From Veillonella sp. (GTDB lineage: Bacteria > Bacillota > Negativicutes > Veillonellales > Veillonellaceae), in assembly GCF_015058545.1 (NCBI RefSeq), contig NZ_SVCB01000090.1, positions 1 to 9,916 on the forward strand: 9,916 nt of DNA. The letters run 5' to 3'. Positions 1-6,069 of the stretch are shown here, piece after piece. The notes beneath the pieces are model-generated. The model was not told the DNA's origin. It did no database searches and saw only the letters and a program-made list of their open reading frames with translations. Each line of letters starts with the position of its first letter. The first letter of the stretch is position 1. The translations under genes were made by a program, and so were the position numbers.

Positions 1-4
1 ACAT
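1..4 (-). CDS. tnpA: Start of a gene leaving the window, probably IS200-type transposase tnpA
   Basis: An ATG (complement of 2-4) lies 4 bases downstream of a perfect AGGAGG (complement of 9-14). Only the start codon and one further base are present. The product is inferred from the leader described around it, so nothing about the protein can be checked here. Confidence 0.4.
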
Positions 5-5
5 T

Positions 6-67
6 GAACCTCCTAAGTTGAAATGTTGTGGTTGCCAGACCAACTTCATTGTACCATTAGGAGGTTC
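6..67 (-). promoter_or_regulatory. Leader hairpin that sequesters the Shine-Dalgarno of the outgoing gene
   Basis: GAACCTCCTAA (6-16 on the plus strand) and TTAGGAGGTTC (57-67) are exact reverse complements. In the minus-strand mRNA the upstream arm CCTCCT is a perfect anti-Shine-Dalgarno for the AGGAGG that lies directly before the start codon, so an 11-bp stem would close the ribosome binding site. The 40-nt loop contains further short complementary stretches (AAGTTG and CAACTT). This matches the known translational silencing of IS200 tnpA by its 5' leader. Confidence 0.65.
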
Positions 68-95
68 TTTCCTTTTCTATAAGAGTTTTTTACCG

Positions 96-116
96 ACCCC
101 CAGTTTAACTGGGGGT
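96..116. repeat. Perfect 10-bp hairpin of the insertion sequence end
   Basis: ACCCCCAGTT and AACTGGGGGT are exact reverse complements separated by one T. CCGA at 93-96 and TCGG at 131-134 could close a weaker outer helix. In IS200/IS605 elements such a subterminal hairpin is the single-strand binding site of the transposase and can also block transcription entering the element. The run of T that follows on the plus strand is too short for a strong terminator. Confidence 0.6.
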
Positions 117-137
117 TTAGTCATGCCTATTCGGCGT

Positions 138-179
138 ACAATTAAACAGTGCCAATTATACTTTCAATAATTGGCACTG
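138..179 (-). terminator. Intrinsic terminator of the riboflavin operon
   Basis: CAGTGCCAATTAT (147-159) and ATAATTGGCACTG (167-179) form a perfect 13-bp stem with a 7-nt loop, 23 bases after the ribH stop codon. On the minus strand the stem is followed by TTTAATTGT, a moderate U tract. The stem is symmetric enough to stop transcription from the insertion sequence side as well, though the U tract favours the minus strand. Confidence 0.8.
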
Positions 180-201
180 ATACTCACTAACTATAAAAAT
201 T

Positions 202-663
202 TTAGATTTGTTCCAACAAGTTAACCATTTCAATAGCGCCCATAGCACAATCGAAACCTTTATTGCCCGCTTTTGTACCGGCACGTTCGATGGCCTGTTC
301 GATATTTTCAGTCGTAAGTACACCGAACATTACCGGTACACCTGTTTCAAGACTGATATGAGCGATACCTTTGGACACTTCGCTGCAAACATAATCATAG
401 TGAGTCGTGGATCCGCGAATTACGGCACCAACACAGATAATAGCGTCATATTTTCCGCTAAGAGCTGCTTTTTTGGCAACAACCGGGATTTCAAAAGCGC
501 CCGGCACCCAAATAGTATTAATATTTTCTTCCGCTACATCGTGACGCAAGAGAGCATCCATAGCGCCGCCGATTAATTTTGAAGTAATGAATTCGTTAAA
601 ACGAGAACCGATAATAGCAAAGCGTTTACCTGTGCCTAATAATTTACCTTCTGTAACCATCAT
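202..663 (-). CDS. ribH: 6,7-dimethyl-8-ribityllumazine synthase (RibH)
   Basis: RibH condenses 5-amino-6-ribitylamino-uracil with 3,4-dihydroxy-2-butanone 4-phosphate to give the lumazine precursor of riboflavin. It is cytoplasmic and usually forms pentamers or icosahedral shells. The 153-aa length is normal for the family. Visible family motifs, in order, are RFNEFI (21-26), PGAFEIP (54-60), the catalytic loop GAVIRGSTTHYDYV (79-92) with catalytic His88, PVMFGVLTTE (110-119) and ERAGTKAGNKG (126-136), which binds the phosphate. Two ATG codons stand in tandem. AGGAGG (669-674) is 5 nt from the first and 8 nt from the second, so translation may begin at either, and the second has the better spacing. 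This is the last gene of the operon, 81 nt after ribBA and directly before the terminator. Confidence 0.97.
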   Translation of the reverse strand: MMVTEGKLLGTGKRFAIIGSRFNEFITSKLIGGAMDALLRHDVAEENINTIWVPGAFEIPVVAKKAALSGKYDAIICVGAVIRGSTTHYDYVCSEVSKGIAHISLETGVPVMFGVLTTENIEQAIERAGTKAGNKGFDCAMGAIEMVNLLEQI

Positions 664-744
664 AATAGCCTCCTAATAGTCTAAGTGATTGTTTTAAAAT
701 AAAACTTCAACTTCTTCTAACTTATAATAATTGGCTCATCTTAA

Positions 745-1941
745 TTATAACAAATGACCCATTTTTTCTTTTTTAGTCTGTAAATAACCGGCGTTGATGT
801 TGTTGGCCTTTACAATAACAGGAACACGTTTATTCACTTTAATGCCCCAATGTTCCAAGCTGGTTTTCTTGAGCGGATTATTGGTAATCAGATTTACGCT
901 CTTAATGCCTAAGAAACGAATAATCTGAGCCGCCAAGGAGTATTCGCGCATATCAGGTGGGAAACCTAATTCCACATTCGCTTCCACCGTATCGAGGCCT
1001 TTTTCCTGTAAAGCATACGCTTTAATCTTATTGGTAAGGCCGATGCCGCGACCTTCCTGGCGCATGTACACAACCACGCCCTTACCTTCTTTTTCAATAG
1101 TGCGTAACGCGTTGTGAAGCTGTTCGCCGCAATCGCAACGTTTGGAGCCGAACACATCACCGGTAAGACATTCGGAGTGAACGCGAACGAGTACGTTTTC
1201 AAGGTCTTTCACATCACCTTTAACAATGGCTAAATGTTCTTTGTGATCCAAGTAGTTTTTGAAAACGAAAATCTTGAAATCCCCGAATTCAGTCGGTAAA
1301 TTGGATTCAGCTGCCAAGGTAATAATTGGCTCATGCAACTTACGATATTCAATGAGTTCTGCTACGGATGCAATTTTTAAATCGTGTTTTTCCGCAAATG
1401 CCAATAAATCATCGAGACGAGCCATATTACCGTCATCTTTGGTGATTTCGCAGATTACGGATGCTTCCTTAAGGCCTGCCAAACGGCATAAATCGATAGA
1501 TGCTTCCGTATGGCCCTGACGAACCAACACGCCCCCTTCTTTATACTGCAATGGGAACACATGGCCCGGGCGACGGAAGTCTTCCGGACGAGCTTTGCCG
1601 TCAATTAAAGCTCGGATTGTTAAGGCACGTTCGTATGGTGAAACGCCGGTTGTAGTATCCATATGGTCAACACTTACGGTAAAAGCCGTTTCGTGATTAT
1701 CCGTATTTTTCGTAACCATCTGGCCGATTTCGAGGGCGTCCAAATCTTCTTTTTTCATCGGCGTACAAACAATACCACGCGCTTCTTTCACCATGAAATT
1801 GACATTTTCCATAGTGGCAAATTCAGCAGCAACCATGAGATCGCCTTCGTTTTCACGTTTCTCATCGTCCACGATAATTACCGGTTTGCCAACCTTAATA
1901 TCTTCTAAAACTTCTTCAATGGTGTTCAATGTTTTTGCCAT
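745..1941 (-). CDS. ribBA: Bifunctional 3,4-dihydroxy-2-butanone-4-phosphate synthase / GTP cyclohydrolase II (RibBA)
   Basis: The enzyme supplies both precursors of riboflavin. The N-terminal half (about 1-200) makes dihydroxybutanone phosphate from ribulose-5-phosphate and shows DDEKRENEGDLM (25-36), the acidic metal site, HETAFTVSVDH (83-93) and RRPGHVFPL (123-131) followed by RQGHTEASIDL (141-151). The C-terminal half (about 207-398) is GTP cyclohydrolase II, with zinc ligands Cys258, Cys269 and Cys271 in VRVHSECLTGD and KRCDCGEQ, then YMRQEGRGIGL (292-302). Both active sites look complete, so neither domain appears inactivated. The length of 398 aa is standard for the fusion. The ATG has TAAGGAG 8 nt upstream. 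The 89-nt gap to ribE and the 81-nt gap to ribH show no clear terminator, so all genes are probably on one transcript. Confidence 0.97.
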   Translation of the reverse strand: MAKTLNTIEEVLEDIKVGKPVIIVDDEKRENEGDLMVAAEFATMENVNFMVKEARGIVCTPMKKEDLDALEIGQMVTKNTDNHETAFTVSVDHMDTTTGVSPYERALTIRALIDGKARPEDFRRPGHVFPLQYKEGGVLVRQGHTEASIDLCRLAGLKEASVICEITKDDGNMARLDDLLAFAEKHDLKIASVAELIEYRKLHEPIITLAAESNLPTEFGDFKIFVFKNYLDHKEHLAIVKGDVKDLENVLVRVHSECLTGDVFGSKRCDCGEQLHNALRTIEKEGKGVVVYMRQEGRGIGLTNKIKAYALQEKGLDTVEANVELGFPPDMREYSLAAQIIRFLGIKSVNLITNNPLKKTSLEHWGIKVNKRVPVIVKANNINAGYLQTKKEKMGHLL

Positions 1942-2030
1942 ACTAGCATCTCCTTAAAACATGAATTGTAAATCTATAAAAATAAACTGTTATGAGTTTG
2001 ATGTTGCTTGTTAATTATGTATTGTTCTTC

Positions 2031-2729
2031 TCAGATAAAGCCTTTGCTCATGAGCCAGTCTTTTGAAAAACTCTTGTTAGACCCTTTACCTGTTTCTTCG
2101 GTACCTCGCTTACTCGCCGGCACCGCAGTGTCAGCATCCTTATCTAAGGCAATGAAATGACGAATGTAACGGCCCGCAATATCCGTTTCCAGATTTACCA
2201 TGGTGCCCACCGTGGCGTTTGCCAAAATCGTGTTGGCAATGGTGTGCGGGATAATAGAGATTTCAAAATACGTACTCTCTCGTTTGAAAACGGTAAGACT
2301 CGCACCGTCAACGGCGATAGAGCCTTTGTAGATAATATAATCCAGCACATCCGGCGTTGTTTCAATGGTGAAAACCACCGAATTATCCAGTTTACGGATT
2401 TGACGAATGCGACCCTGCCCGTCTACGTGACCGGCCACCATATGACCGCCGAAGCGACTGTTCACCGCCATGGCCCGTTCCAGATTAACCGGTTGACCGG
2501 ATGTGAATTTAGCAAAGGTCGTCATATTCACCGATTCCGGCATGAGGTCGGCTACAAACTGTTTACCCGCAAAAGAGGTAACGGTAAGACAGACGCCGTT
2601 GACCGCAATGGAATCGCCGATGTGCATGTCGGAAAAAATCACGTCACCGGCGATGGTGAGTTTCATGGCCTGCGCGTTACGCTGAGCGCTGACAACATGG
2701 CCCACTTCTTCAATGATCCCCGTGAACAT
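2031..2729 (-). CDS. ribE: Riboflavin synthase, alpha-chain type (RibE)
   Basis: RibE dismutates two molecules of dimethyl-ribityllumazine to riboflavin and the pyrimidine intermediate that RibH reuses. The 232-aa protein has the usual two lumazine-binding repeats, about 1-97 and 98-190. Repeat 1 has the hallmark start MFTGIIEEVG, GDSIAVNGVCLTV (38-50) with the conserved Cys47, and DLMPES (61-66). Repeat 2 has GGHMVAGHVDG (94-104), KGSIAVDGASLTV (135-147) and IIPHT (159-163). The frame stays open 11 codons further upstream, but the family start MFTGII and an AAGGAG 8 nt before it (2738-2743) fix the start at 2729. This start lies inside the 3' end of ribD, overlapping it by 20 nt, which suggests translational coupling. 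The C-terminal 40 residues are a polar tail with WLMSKGFI at the end. Confidence 0.96.
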   Translation of the reverse strand: MFTGIIEEVGHVVSAQRNAQAMKLTIAGDVIFSDMHIGDSIAVNGVCLTVTSFAGKQFVADLMPESVNMTTFAKFTSGQPVNLERAMAVNSRFGGHMVAGHVDGQGRIRQIRKLDNSVVFTIETTPDVLDYIIYKGSIAVDGASLTVFKRESTYFEISIIPHTIANTILANATVGTMVNLETDIAGRYIRHFIALDKDADTAVPASKRGTEETGKGSNKSFSKDWLMSKGFI

Positions 2730-3912
2730 AGGCACCGCTCCTTCCTGCCAAATACGATTCAATACGAATGTTATTATCTAAAATCGTCACCGATTCAAAA
2801 ATCAAATTGACGCCGTCCGTCAACTGATCGATACCTTGACCGCTGATAGCCCCTAAAGCGGTTTGACCACCGATAATCGTGTTACCAATGTAAGTAACAA
2901 TTTTGTCAAACGCTTTAGCTTCTACAAAGGAAGCTATGACCTGACTGCCACCTTCGACGAGTACGGACGTATAACCGAGTTCAGCGATTTTTGTTAAAAT
3001 TTCTTCAATCGGCAGCTGTTTATTCGAGTCTTGTTGAGACGCTTTATTATCAATGACGACAACCTGCGCGCCCACCGCTTCCAGTTCGGCAATTCGCTTT
3101 GCCTCACATTGAGGACTTACAAATATATATACCTTACGGTTGGCTTGTTTAAAAATGTTAGCCCCTATCGGGGTTCGCCCTAAGCTATCAAGAATGATAA
3201 CATCCGGTTGATGCACGGCTCGGCCTGTATCTTCAGCCGGCTGCCAACGACAGTTAAGACTTGGATTATCGCTTAACACCGTACCGATACCCGTTAAAAT
3301 TGCGTCGTGAAGGGTCCGTAATATATGACCGTCCTTGCGCGCCGTCTCATTCGTAATCCACTGAGAGTGACCGGTGCGCGTAGCAATCTTACCATCCAAA
3401 GACATGGCCGATTTCAAAGTCACAAAGGGCTTGCCCGTTTTTATAAACGTCAGAAACCCTTCCACCAGCTTGGCACATTCCTTTTCCAAAATGCCGGTAG
3501 TCACTTCAATCCCCGCATCGCGAATCATCTGAATACCTTTACCCGCCACCAGCGGATTCGGATCGATTAAACCAACCACAACGCGTTTAATACCCGCTTC
3601 GATAACTCGTTTCGCACAAGGCGGTGTTTTGCCGTAATGGGCACAAGGCTCCAGCGTTACATAAAGGGTCGCCCCCTTGGCGTTTTCACCGGCCGCCTTT
3701 AGAGCATGTACCTCGGCATGAGCCTCGCCGGCTTTTTGATGATAGCCTTCGCCGATGATTTCGCCATTTTTCACAACAACGGCGCCCACCATAGGATTGG
3801 GATGAGTAAAGCCGGTCGCTCGTTTCGCCAACATCAACGCCCGCTGCATGTACTGCTCATCCGTGCTGTATTCAGTTGTTAGCGTATTCCCCGTATATTG
3901 TTCATCTCTCAT
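2710..3912 (-). CDS. ribD: Bifunctional pyrimidine deaminase / reductase (RibD)
   Basis: RibD performs the second and third steps of the GTP branch: deamination of the diaminopyrimidine and NADPH-dependent reduction of the ribosyl side chain. The N-terminal deaminase domain (about 18-145) has THPNPMVGAVVV (36-47), the zinc and catalytic residues in HAEVHAL (65-71; His65, Glu67) and PCAHYGKTPPC (89-99; Cys90, Cys99). The reductase domain (about 160-395) opens with LKSAMSLDGKIAT (166-178), then SQWITN and HDAILTGIGTVLSDNPSL (202-219). The length of 400 aa is slightly long because about 20 residues precede the usual start of the deaminase fold. AGGAG is 13 nt from the ATG, which is wide. An in-frame stop upstream excludes an earlier start, and initiation at Met22 remains possible. 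It is the first gene of the operon, controlled by the FMN riboswitch. Confidence 0.96.
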   Translation of the reverse strand: MRDEQYTGNTLTTEYSTDEQYMQRALMLAKRATGFTHPNPMVGAVVVKNGEIIGEGYHQKAGEAHAEVHALKAAGENAKGATLYVTLEPCAHYGKTPPCAKRVIEAGIKRVVVGLIDPNPLVAGKGIQMIRDAGIEVTTGILEKECAKLVEGFLTFIKTGKPFVTLKSAMSLDGKIATRTGHSQWITNETARKDGHILRTLHDAILTGIGTVLSDNPSLNCRWQPAEDTGRAVHQPDVIILDSLGRTPIGANIFKQANRKVYIFVSPQCEAKRIAELEAVGAQVVVIDNKASQQDSNKQLPIEEILTKIAELGYTSVLVEGGSQVIASFVEAKAFDKIVTYIGNTIIGGQTALGAISGQGIDQLTDGVNLIFESVTILDNNIRIESYLAGRSGAYVHGDH

Positions 3913-3933
3913 ATTATGAACTCAACTCCTAAC

Positions 3934-3962
3934 AAAAAAGGGACCATAGTATCTATAGTCCC
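3934..3962 (-). terminator. Attenuator terminator of the FMN riboswitch
   Basis: On the minus strand GGGACTATAG, a 3-nt loop and CTATGGTCCC form a 10-bp stem with one G-U pair, followed by six T. It sits only about 4 nt before the ribD ribosome binding site, so when it forms the operon is not transcribed. Its 5' arm can alternatively pair with the aptamer (see the findings), as expected for an FMN OFF switch. Confidence 0.88.
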
Positions 3963-4100
3963 TGAGTCATTTACGTTATATATCGTTTAATGTTTAATGG
4001 CAGCTGAAAGTCTATCGATTATCGCTAATCAATCAAAGCAACCGCTTAAAAGAAATACCTTGAATCCTAACAGCTTAATTAAAACGCAAACGTATAGCGT

Positions 4101-4226
4101 GTCTTTTCCCATCCAGACTATACTGTCGGTCTCGGAATCGCACCGAGTCAACCCATTTCAGAGCTTGCGGACTATGACCGCCGGTCAGGAATTGGAATAT
4201 TTCATTCCGCACCTTGCCTCAAAGAC
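4101..4226 (-). promoter_or_regulatory. FMN riboswitch aptamer (RFN element)
   Basis: On the minus strand the segment carries the invariant core of the RFN element: GAGGCAAGGTGCGGAAT, GACCGGCGGTCATAGTCCGC, CGGTGCGATTCCGAGACCG and CAGTATAGTCTGGATGGG. GTCTTT (4221-4226) pairs with AAAGAC (4101-4106) to close helix P1. FMN binding to this class lowers expression of riboflavin genes. About 140 nt of expression platform separate the aptamer from the terminator, longer than in many ribD leaders. Confidence 0.96.
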
Positions 4227-4228
4227 TA

Positions 4229-4267
4229 TCTATATATAATTATTTAAGATGACTCAACCAAATGTAA
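4229..4267 (-). promoter_or_regulatory. Candidate promoter of the riboflavin operon
   Basis: Two overlapping sigma-A style candidates fit just upstream of the aptamer on the minus strand. TTACAT (4262-4267), 17 nt, AATAAT (4239-4244) would start RNA near 4232 and keep P1 whole. TTGAGT (4252-4257), 17 nt, TATAGA (4229-4234) would start inside P1. The first is therefore preferred. Neither is strong in sequence. Confidence 0.45.
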
Positions 4268-4313
4268 TTAGTATTAAATCGAGCATCTTTTCTGTAGTTG
4301 ATTATACTATCAT

Positions 4314-5378
4314 TTAGCTGATAGTGCAAGAGGTTTGCACACAGCTTATTTTACTTGTGTTCTTCAGGTTGTTTTTAGTTTTAATCGAACGAATTTCCAA
4401 TTGACCGTATTGATTAATAAAACCACTGCCGTAAGTGAGTGTCAAAAAGTACAGACCCCAGCGCAATGAGGCCAAGTTGACGGCTAAACTCTTTAAAACG
4501 CGGGCTGATTTTTCTTTGTGAGGTTGTGAAAAAACACATCCCGTCCCCCCTTGCTGTGGCTGAGTAGTGACATTTTGGGATACAGTATCCGCCGCTCTTT
4601 CTTTTGAAAAAGCATTCAAAAAGGCAGATTCAAAGGCGTAAAAAGATTGATGCACCGCTTCAATTTCACGGCGTATATAAGAGCGTGGTATCTTTTTAGA
4701 AACTTCAATGAAACGTACCATGTTCTTCAAACGCGTCACTATATCGTATAGCTCCATGATACTGCATAATAAAACTTGAAACGGCGGCGTTAATTCTTTA
4801 TAGCCGAAATTGACTAACGCTAAATTAATATCGTGTATGATGCGGCGAAAGCCCTTGATATAAATACGGCCGTAATTAAAATCAGGCCTCTCCTTAGACT
4901 TGCAGGTCATTTCTTGATTACTAAGCCTGGTAACACCGATTAAATCAGCCATGGAACGGGACGCTAACATAGAGTAACGCTTCTGCGTAAGGCACGCATA
5001 ACGCTGCTCGGAATGCACTAAATGACACATTTTGGACATAATGATGTGGGCATCCTCAACATAAACAGCGTATTGTTCGCGATCCCAAGGCAACTCGGGA
5101 TTCATGGCCAGCATATAACCGTCGTTGAACAGCGCCACAATTTTATTCGCATGACGCCGTGAAAAAATATTCAGCTTCAAATACTCCACCAAAAGCATAT
5201 ACCCTTCATTAAAAGGCTTCATTATCGCCTCTATGGGTGCGGTATCAAGCAAGGCCTCCTGCAAGAGCTCCTCCAAGATACCCAGAAAGAAATTAAGATA
5301 TTGCGGAATTATAAAATCTTTACCGGCATCTATACAATACGTTCGTTCAATCAAAGCATACGTGTCATTTTCCGCCAT
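4314..5378 (-). CDS. Uncharacterised 354-aa protein with a duplicated FN(E/D)GYML motif
   Basis: I do not recognise this family. The start is an ATG with AGGGGAG 10 nt upstream (5389-5395). No signal peptide and no clear membrane segment are visible, so it is probably cytoplasmic and mainly helical. The motif FNEGYML (56-62) recurs as FNDGYML (84-90) exactly 28 residues later, which points to an internal repeat of a helical unit. A basic stretch follows at 213-240 (TRLKNMVRFIEVSKKI and neighbouring Arg residues). A polar Gln/Gly linker lies around 268-285, then a Lys/Asn-rich tail with two Cys (346, 351). The gene reads in the same direction as the rib operon, 87 nt upstream of the riboswitch region, but has no obvious link to riboflavin. 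No terminator is evident between them. It is divergent from the sigma factor gene. Confidence 0.75.
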   Translation of the reverse strand: MAENDTYALIERTYCIDAGKDFIIPQYLNFFLGILEELLQEALLDTAPIEAIMKPFNEGYMLLVEYLKLNIFSRRHANKIVALFNDGYMLAMNPELPWDREQYAVYVEDAHIIMSKMCHLVHSEQRYACLTQKRYSMLASRSMADLIGVTRLSNQEMTCKSKERPDFNYGRIYIKGFRRIIHDINLALVNFGYKELTPPFQVLLCSIMELYDIVTRLKNMVRFIEVSKKIPRSYIRREIEAVHQSFYAFESAFLNAFSKERAADTVSQNVTTQPQQGGTGCVFSQPHKEKSARVLKSLAVNLASLRWGLYFLTLTYGSGFINQYGQLEIRSIKTKNNLKNTSKISCVQTSCTIS

Positions 5379-5467
5379 ATATACAACACTCCCCTATACA
5401 CATAAATCCCCGCGGTCAATTAATTTAAATTTGGAAGATCCTTATAACGCAGTAATATACCGTTTTA

Positions 5468-5513
5468 CCACTAAATGCCACTAAAATCTGTCAACTGTGG
5501 TCACTTTTGTCAA
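5468..5513. promoter_or_regulatory. Paired direct repeats upstream of the 354-aa gene
   Basis: CCACTAAATG (5468-5477) is followed at once by CCACTAAAAT (5478-5487), and TGTCAA occurs at 5489-5494 and 5508-5513. On the minus strand the latter read TTGACA, a perfect -35 hexamer, twice. The best -10 partners at 17-18 nt are poor (CAGATT, AGATTT), so this may be a weak promoter with an activator site, or an operator. The role is inferred. Confidence 0.3.
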
Positions 5514-5572
5514 AATACTATGCCAACTCATTCTAAATCAGCAGCTTCATTTACATTTAGCTGAAATTATAT

Positions 5573-5656
5573 TTAGATGCATTTAATCCTTACGTTATTA
5601 CGCTTTGCCAATGTTTTACCAATGGACTTGCCTGCCCCAAACTCTAAGCTCTCCAT
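5573..5656 (-). pseudogene. Possible decayed P-loop kinase fragment (shikimate kinase-like)
   Basis: A 27-codon minus-strand frame contains GAGKSIGKTLAKRNN. Together with the preceding codons, which read KNI, it resembles the N-terminal nucleotide-binding stretch of shikimate kinases (the typical pattern is KNI, a short hydrophobic strand, GxGAGKSTxGKxLAKRL). Compared with that pattern, two residues seem missing and the hydrophobic strand is degraded. There is no Shine-Dalgarno, and the frame stops where the kinase would continue. The match is short and could be chance. Confidence 0.25.
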
Positions 5657-5827
5657 AGTCGATATATTTTTTATTAAAAATATCATACTAATATCATCAT
5701 TTTTCAGTCAGAATAAATTTGTAATCATGAAAATATCTGACATATTACCGACATGCTCTACTCTATACCTTGGCACACAATAAATCAAGATTCAAAAGTG
5801 GTAAACTTTTTCGAGTTTTCCCTGGAT

Positions 5828-5856
5828 TTGATTGAAAACCGGCGCTTGACTATACT
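5828..5856 (+). promoter_or_regulatory. Sigma-A type promoter of the sigma factor gene
   Basis: TTGATT (5828-5833), a 17-nt spacer and TATACT (5851-5856) make a strong housekeeping promoter pointing at the sigma factor gene. Transcription would start near 5863, giving a leader of about 207 nt that contains all five tandem repeats. Confidence 0.65.
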
Positions 5857-5902
5857 AAGACTCGTGATTGCAATTCACTTATCAACCAATAAATTTTGCA
5901 CC

Positions 5903-6016
5903 AGCAGAACGATTCAGTTTGCAATAGCAGAATAACTCAGTTCATACAGCAGAATAACTTAATTCGCCACAGCAGAACAAATCATTTTGCAACAGCAGAC
6001 TCAAAATTTAAATTGA
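5903..6016 (+). repeat. Five tandem AGCAGA repeats, 22-23 bp period
   Basis: AGCAGA begins at 5903, 5926, 5948, 5971 and 5994, giving spacings of 23, 22, 23 and 23 bp. The first four units share AGCAGAA(C/T), a central (T/A)C or TT, and a TT(T/C)GCAA-like end. The fifth keeps only the head. The constant period of about two helical turns fits a multi-site protein binding array on one DNA face. As RNA the array would be a repeated motif in the leader of the sigma factor mRNA. It has no spacer diversity and is not a CRISPR array. Confidence 0.8.
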
Positions 6017-6069
6017 AACATCCTCGAGGAAATCCCTAATTAAACGTATAAGGAAAAGAGGTTTTTACT

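Larger units (their letters stand above)
1..137 (-). mobile_element. Left end of an IS200/IS605-type insertion sequence (partial)
   Basis: Read on the minus strand, this segment has the layout of an IS200-type left end: a near-perfect hairpin close to the presumed tip (96-116), then a leader with a perfect 11-bp inverted repeat that includes the ribosome binding site (6-16 and 57-67), then an ATG at the window edge. IS200-group elements are known to carry a terminal hairpin recognised by the Y1 transposase and a leader fold that hides the tnpA Shine-Dalgarno. The outer boundary near 137 is estimated from the start of the rib operon terminator. The transposase body is outside the window, so the family assignment rests on architecture only. 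Another gene with a folded leader is possible. Confidence 0.55.
5379..6069. other. Gene-poor divergent intergenic region
   Basis: This 691-bp stretch lies between the divergently read 354-aa gene and the sigma factor gene. It is AT-rich. It contains two short tandem operator-like motifs (5468-5513), a possible decayed P-loop gene fragment (5573-5656), an AT-rich hairpin near 5662-5685, one convincing plus-strand promoter (5828-5856), the 22-23 bp tandem repeats (5903-6000) and a perfect 10-bp palindrome TCCTCGAGGA (6021-6030). No intact open frame with a ribosome binding site and believable composition is present, and I see no tRNA or other known RNA. Confidence 0.6.

Noticed and set aside
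2730..2762. Longer ribE start 11 codons upstream
   Set aside because: The added residues are not part of the riboflavin synthase fold, while MFTGII is the family start and has a well-spaced AAGGAG.
2157..2810. 217-codon plus-strand open frame
   Set aside because: It lies entirely opposite ribE and the end of ribD, has no ribosome binding site, and its composition is that of an antisense shadow (many His, Arg and Asn).
3997..4239. 80-codon plus-strand open frame
   Set aside because: It overlaps the FMN riboswitch, whose core is unmistakable on the other strand.
5577..5935. Two overlapping plus-strand open frames of 68 and 60 codons
   Set aside because: Neither has a ribosome binding site, both are AT-rich with no recognisable motif, and the second runs across the promoter and into the tandem repeats.
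5903..6000. CRISPR-like array
   Set aside because: The shared part of each unit is only about 8-12 bp and the period is 22-23 bp, too short for repeat plus spacer. The between-unit sequence is also partly conserved and no cas genes are near.
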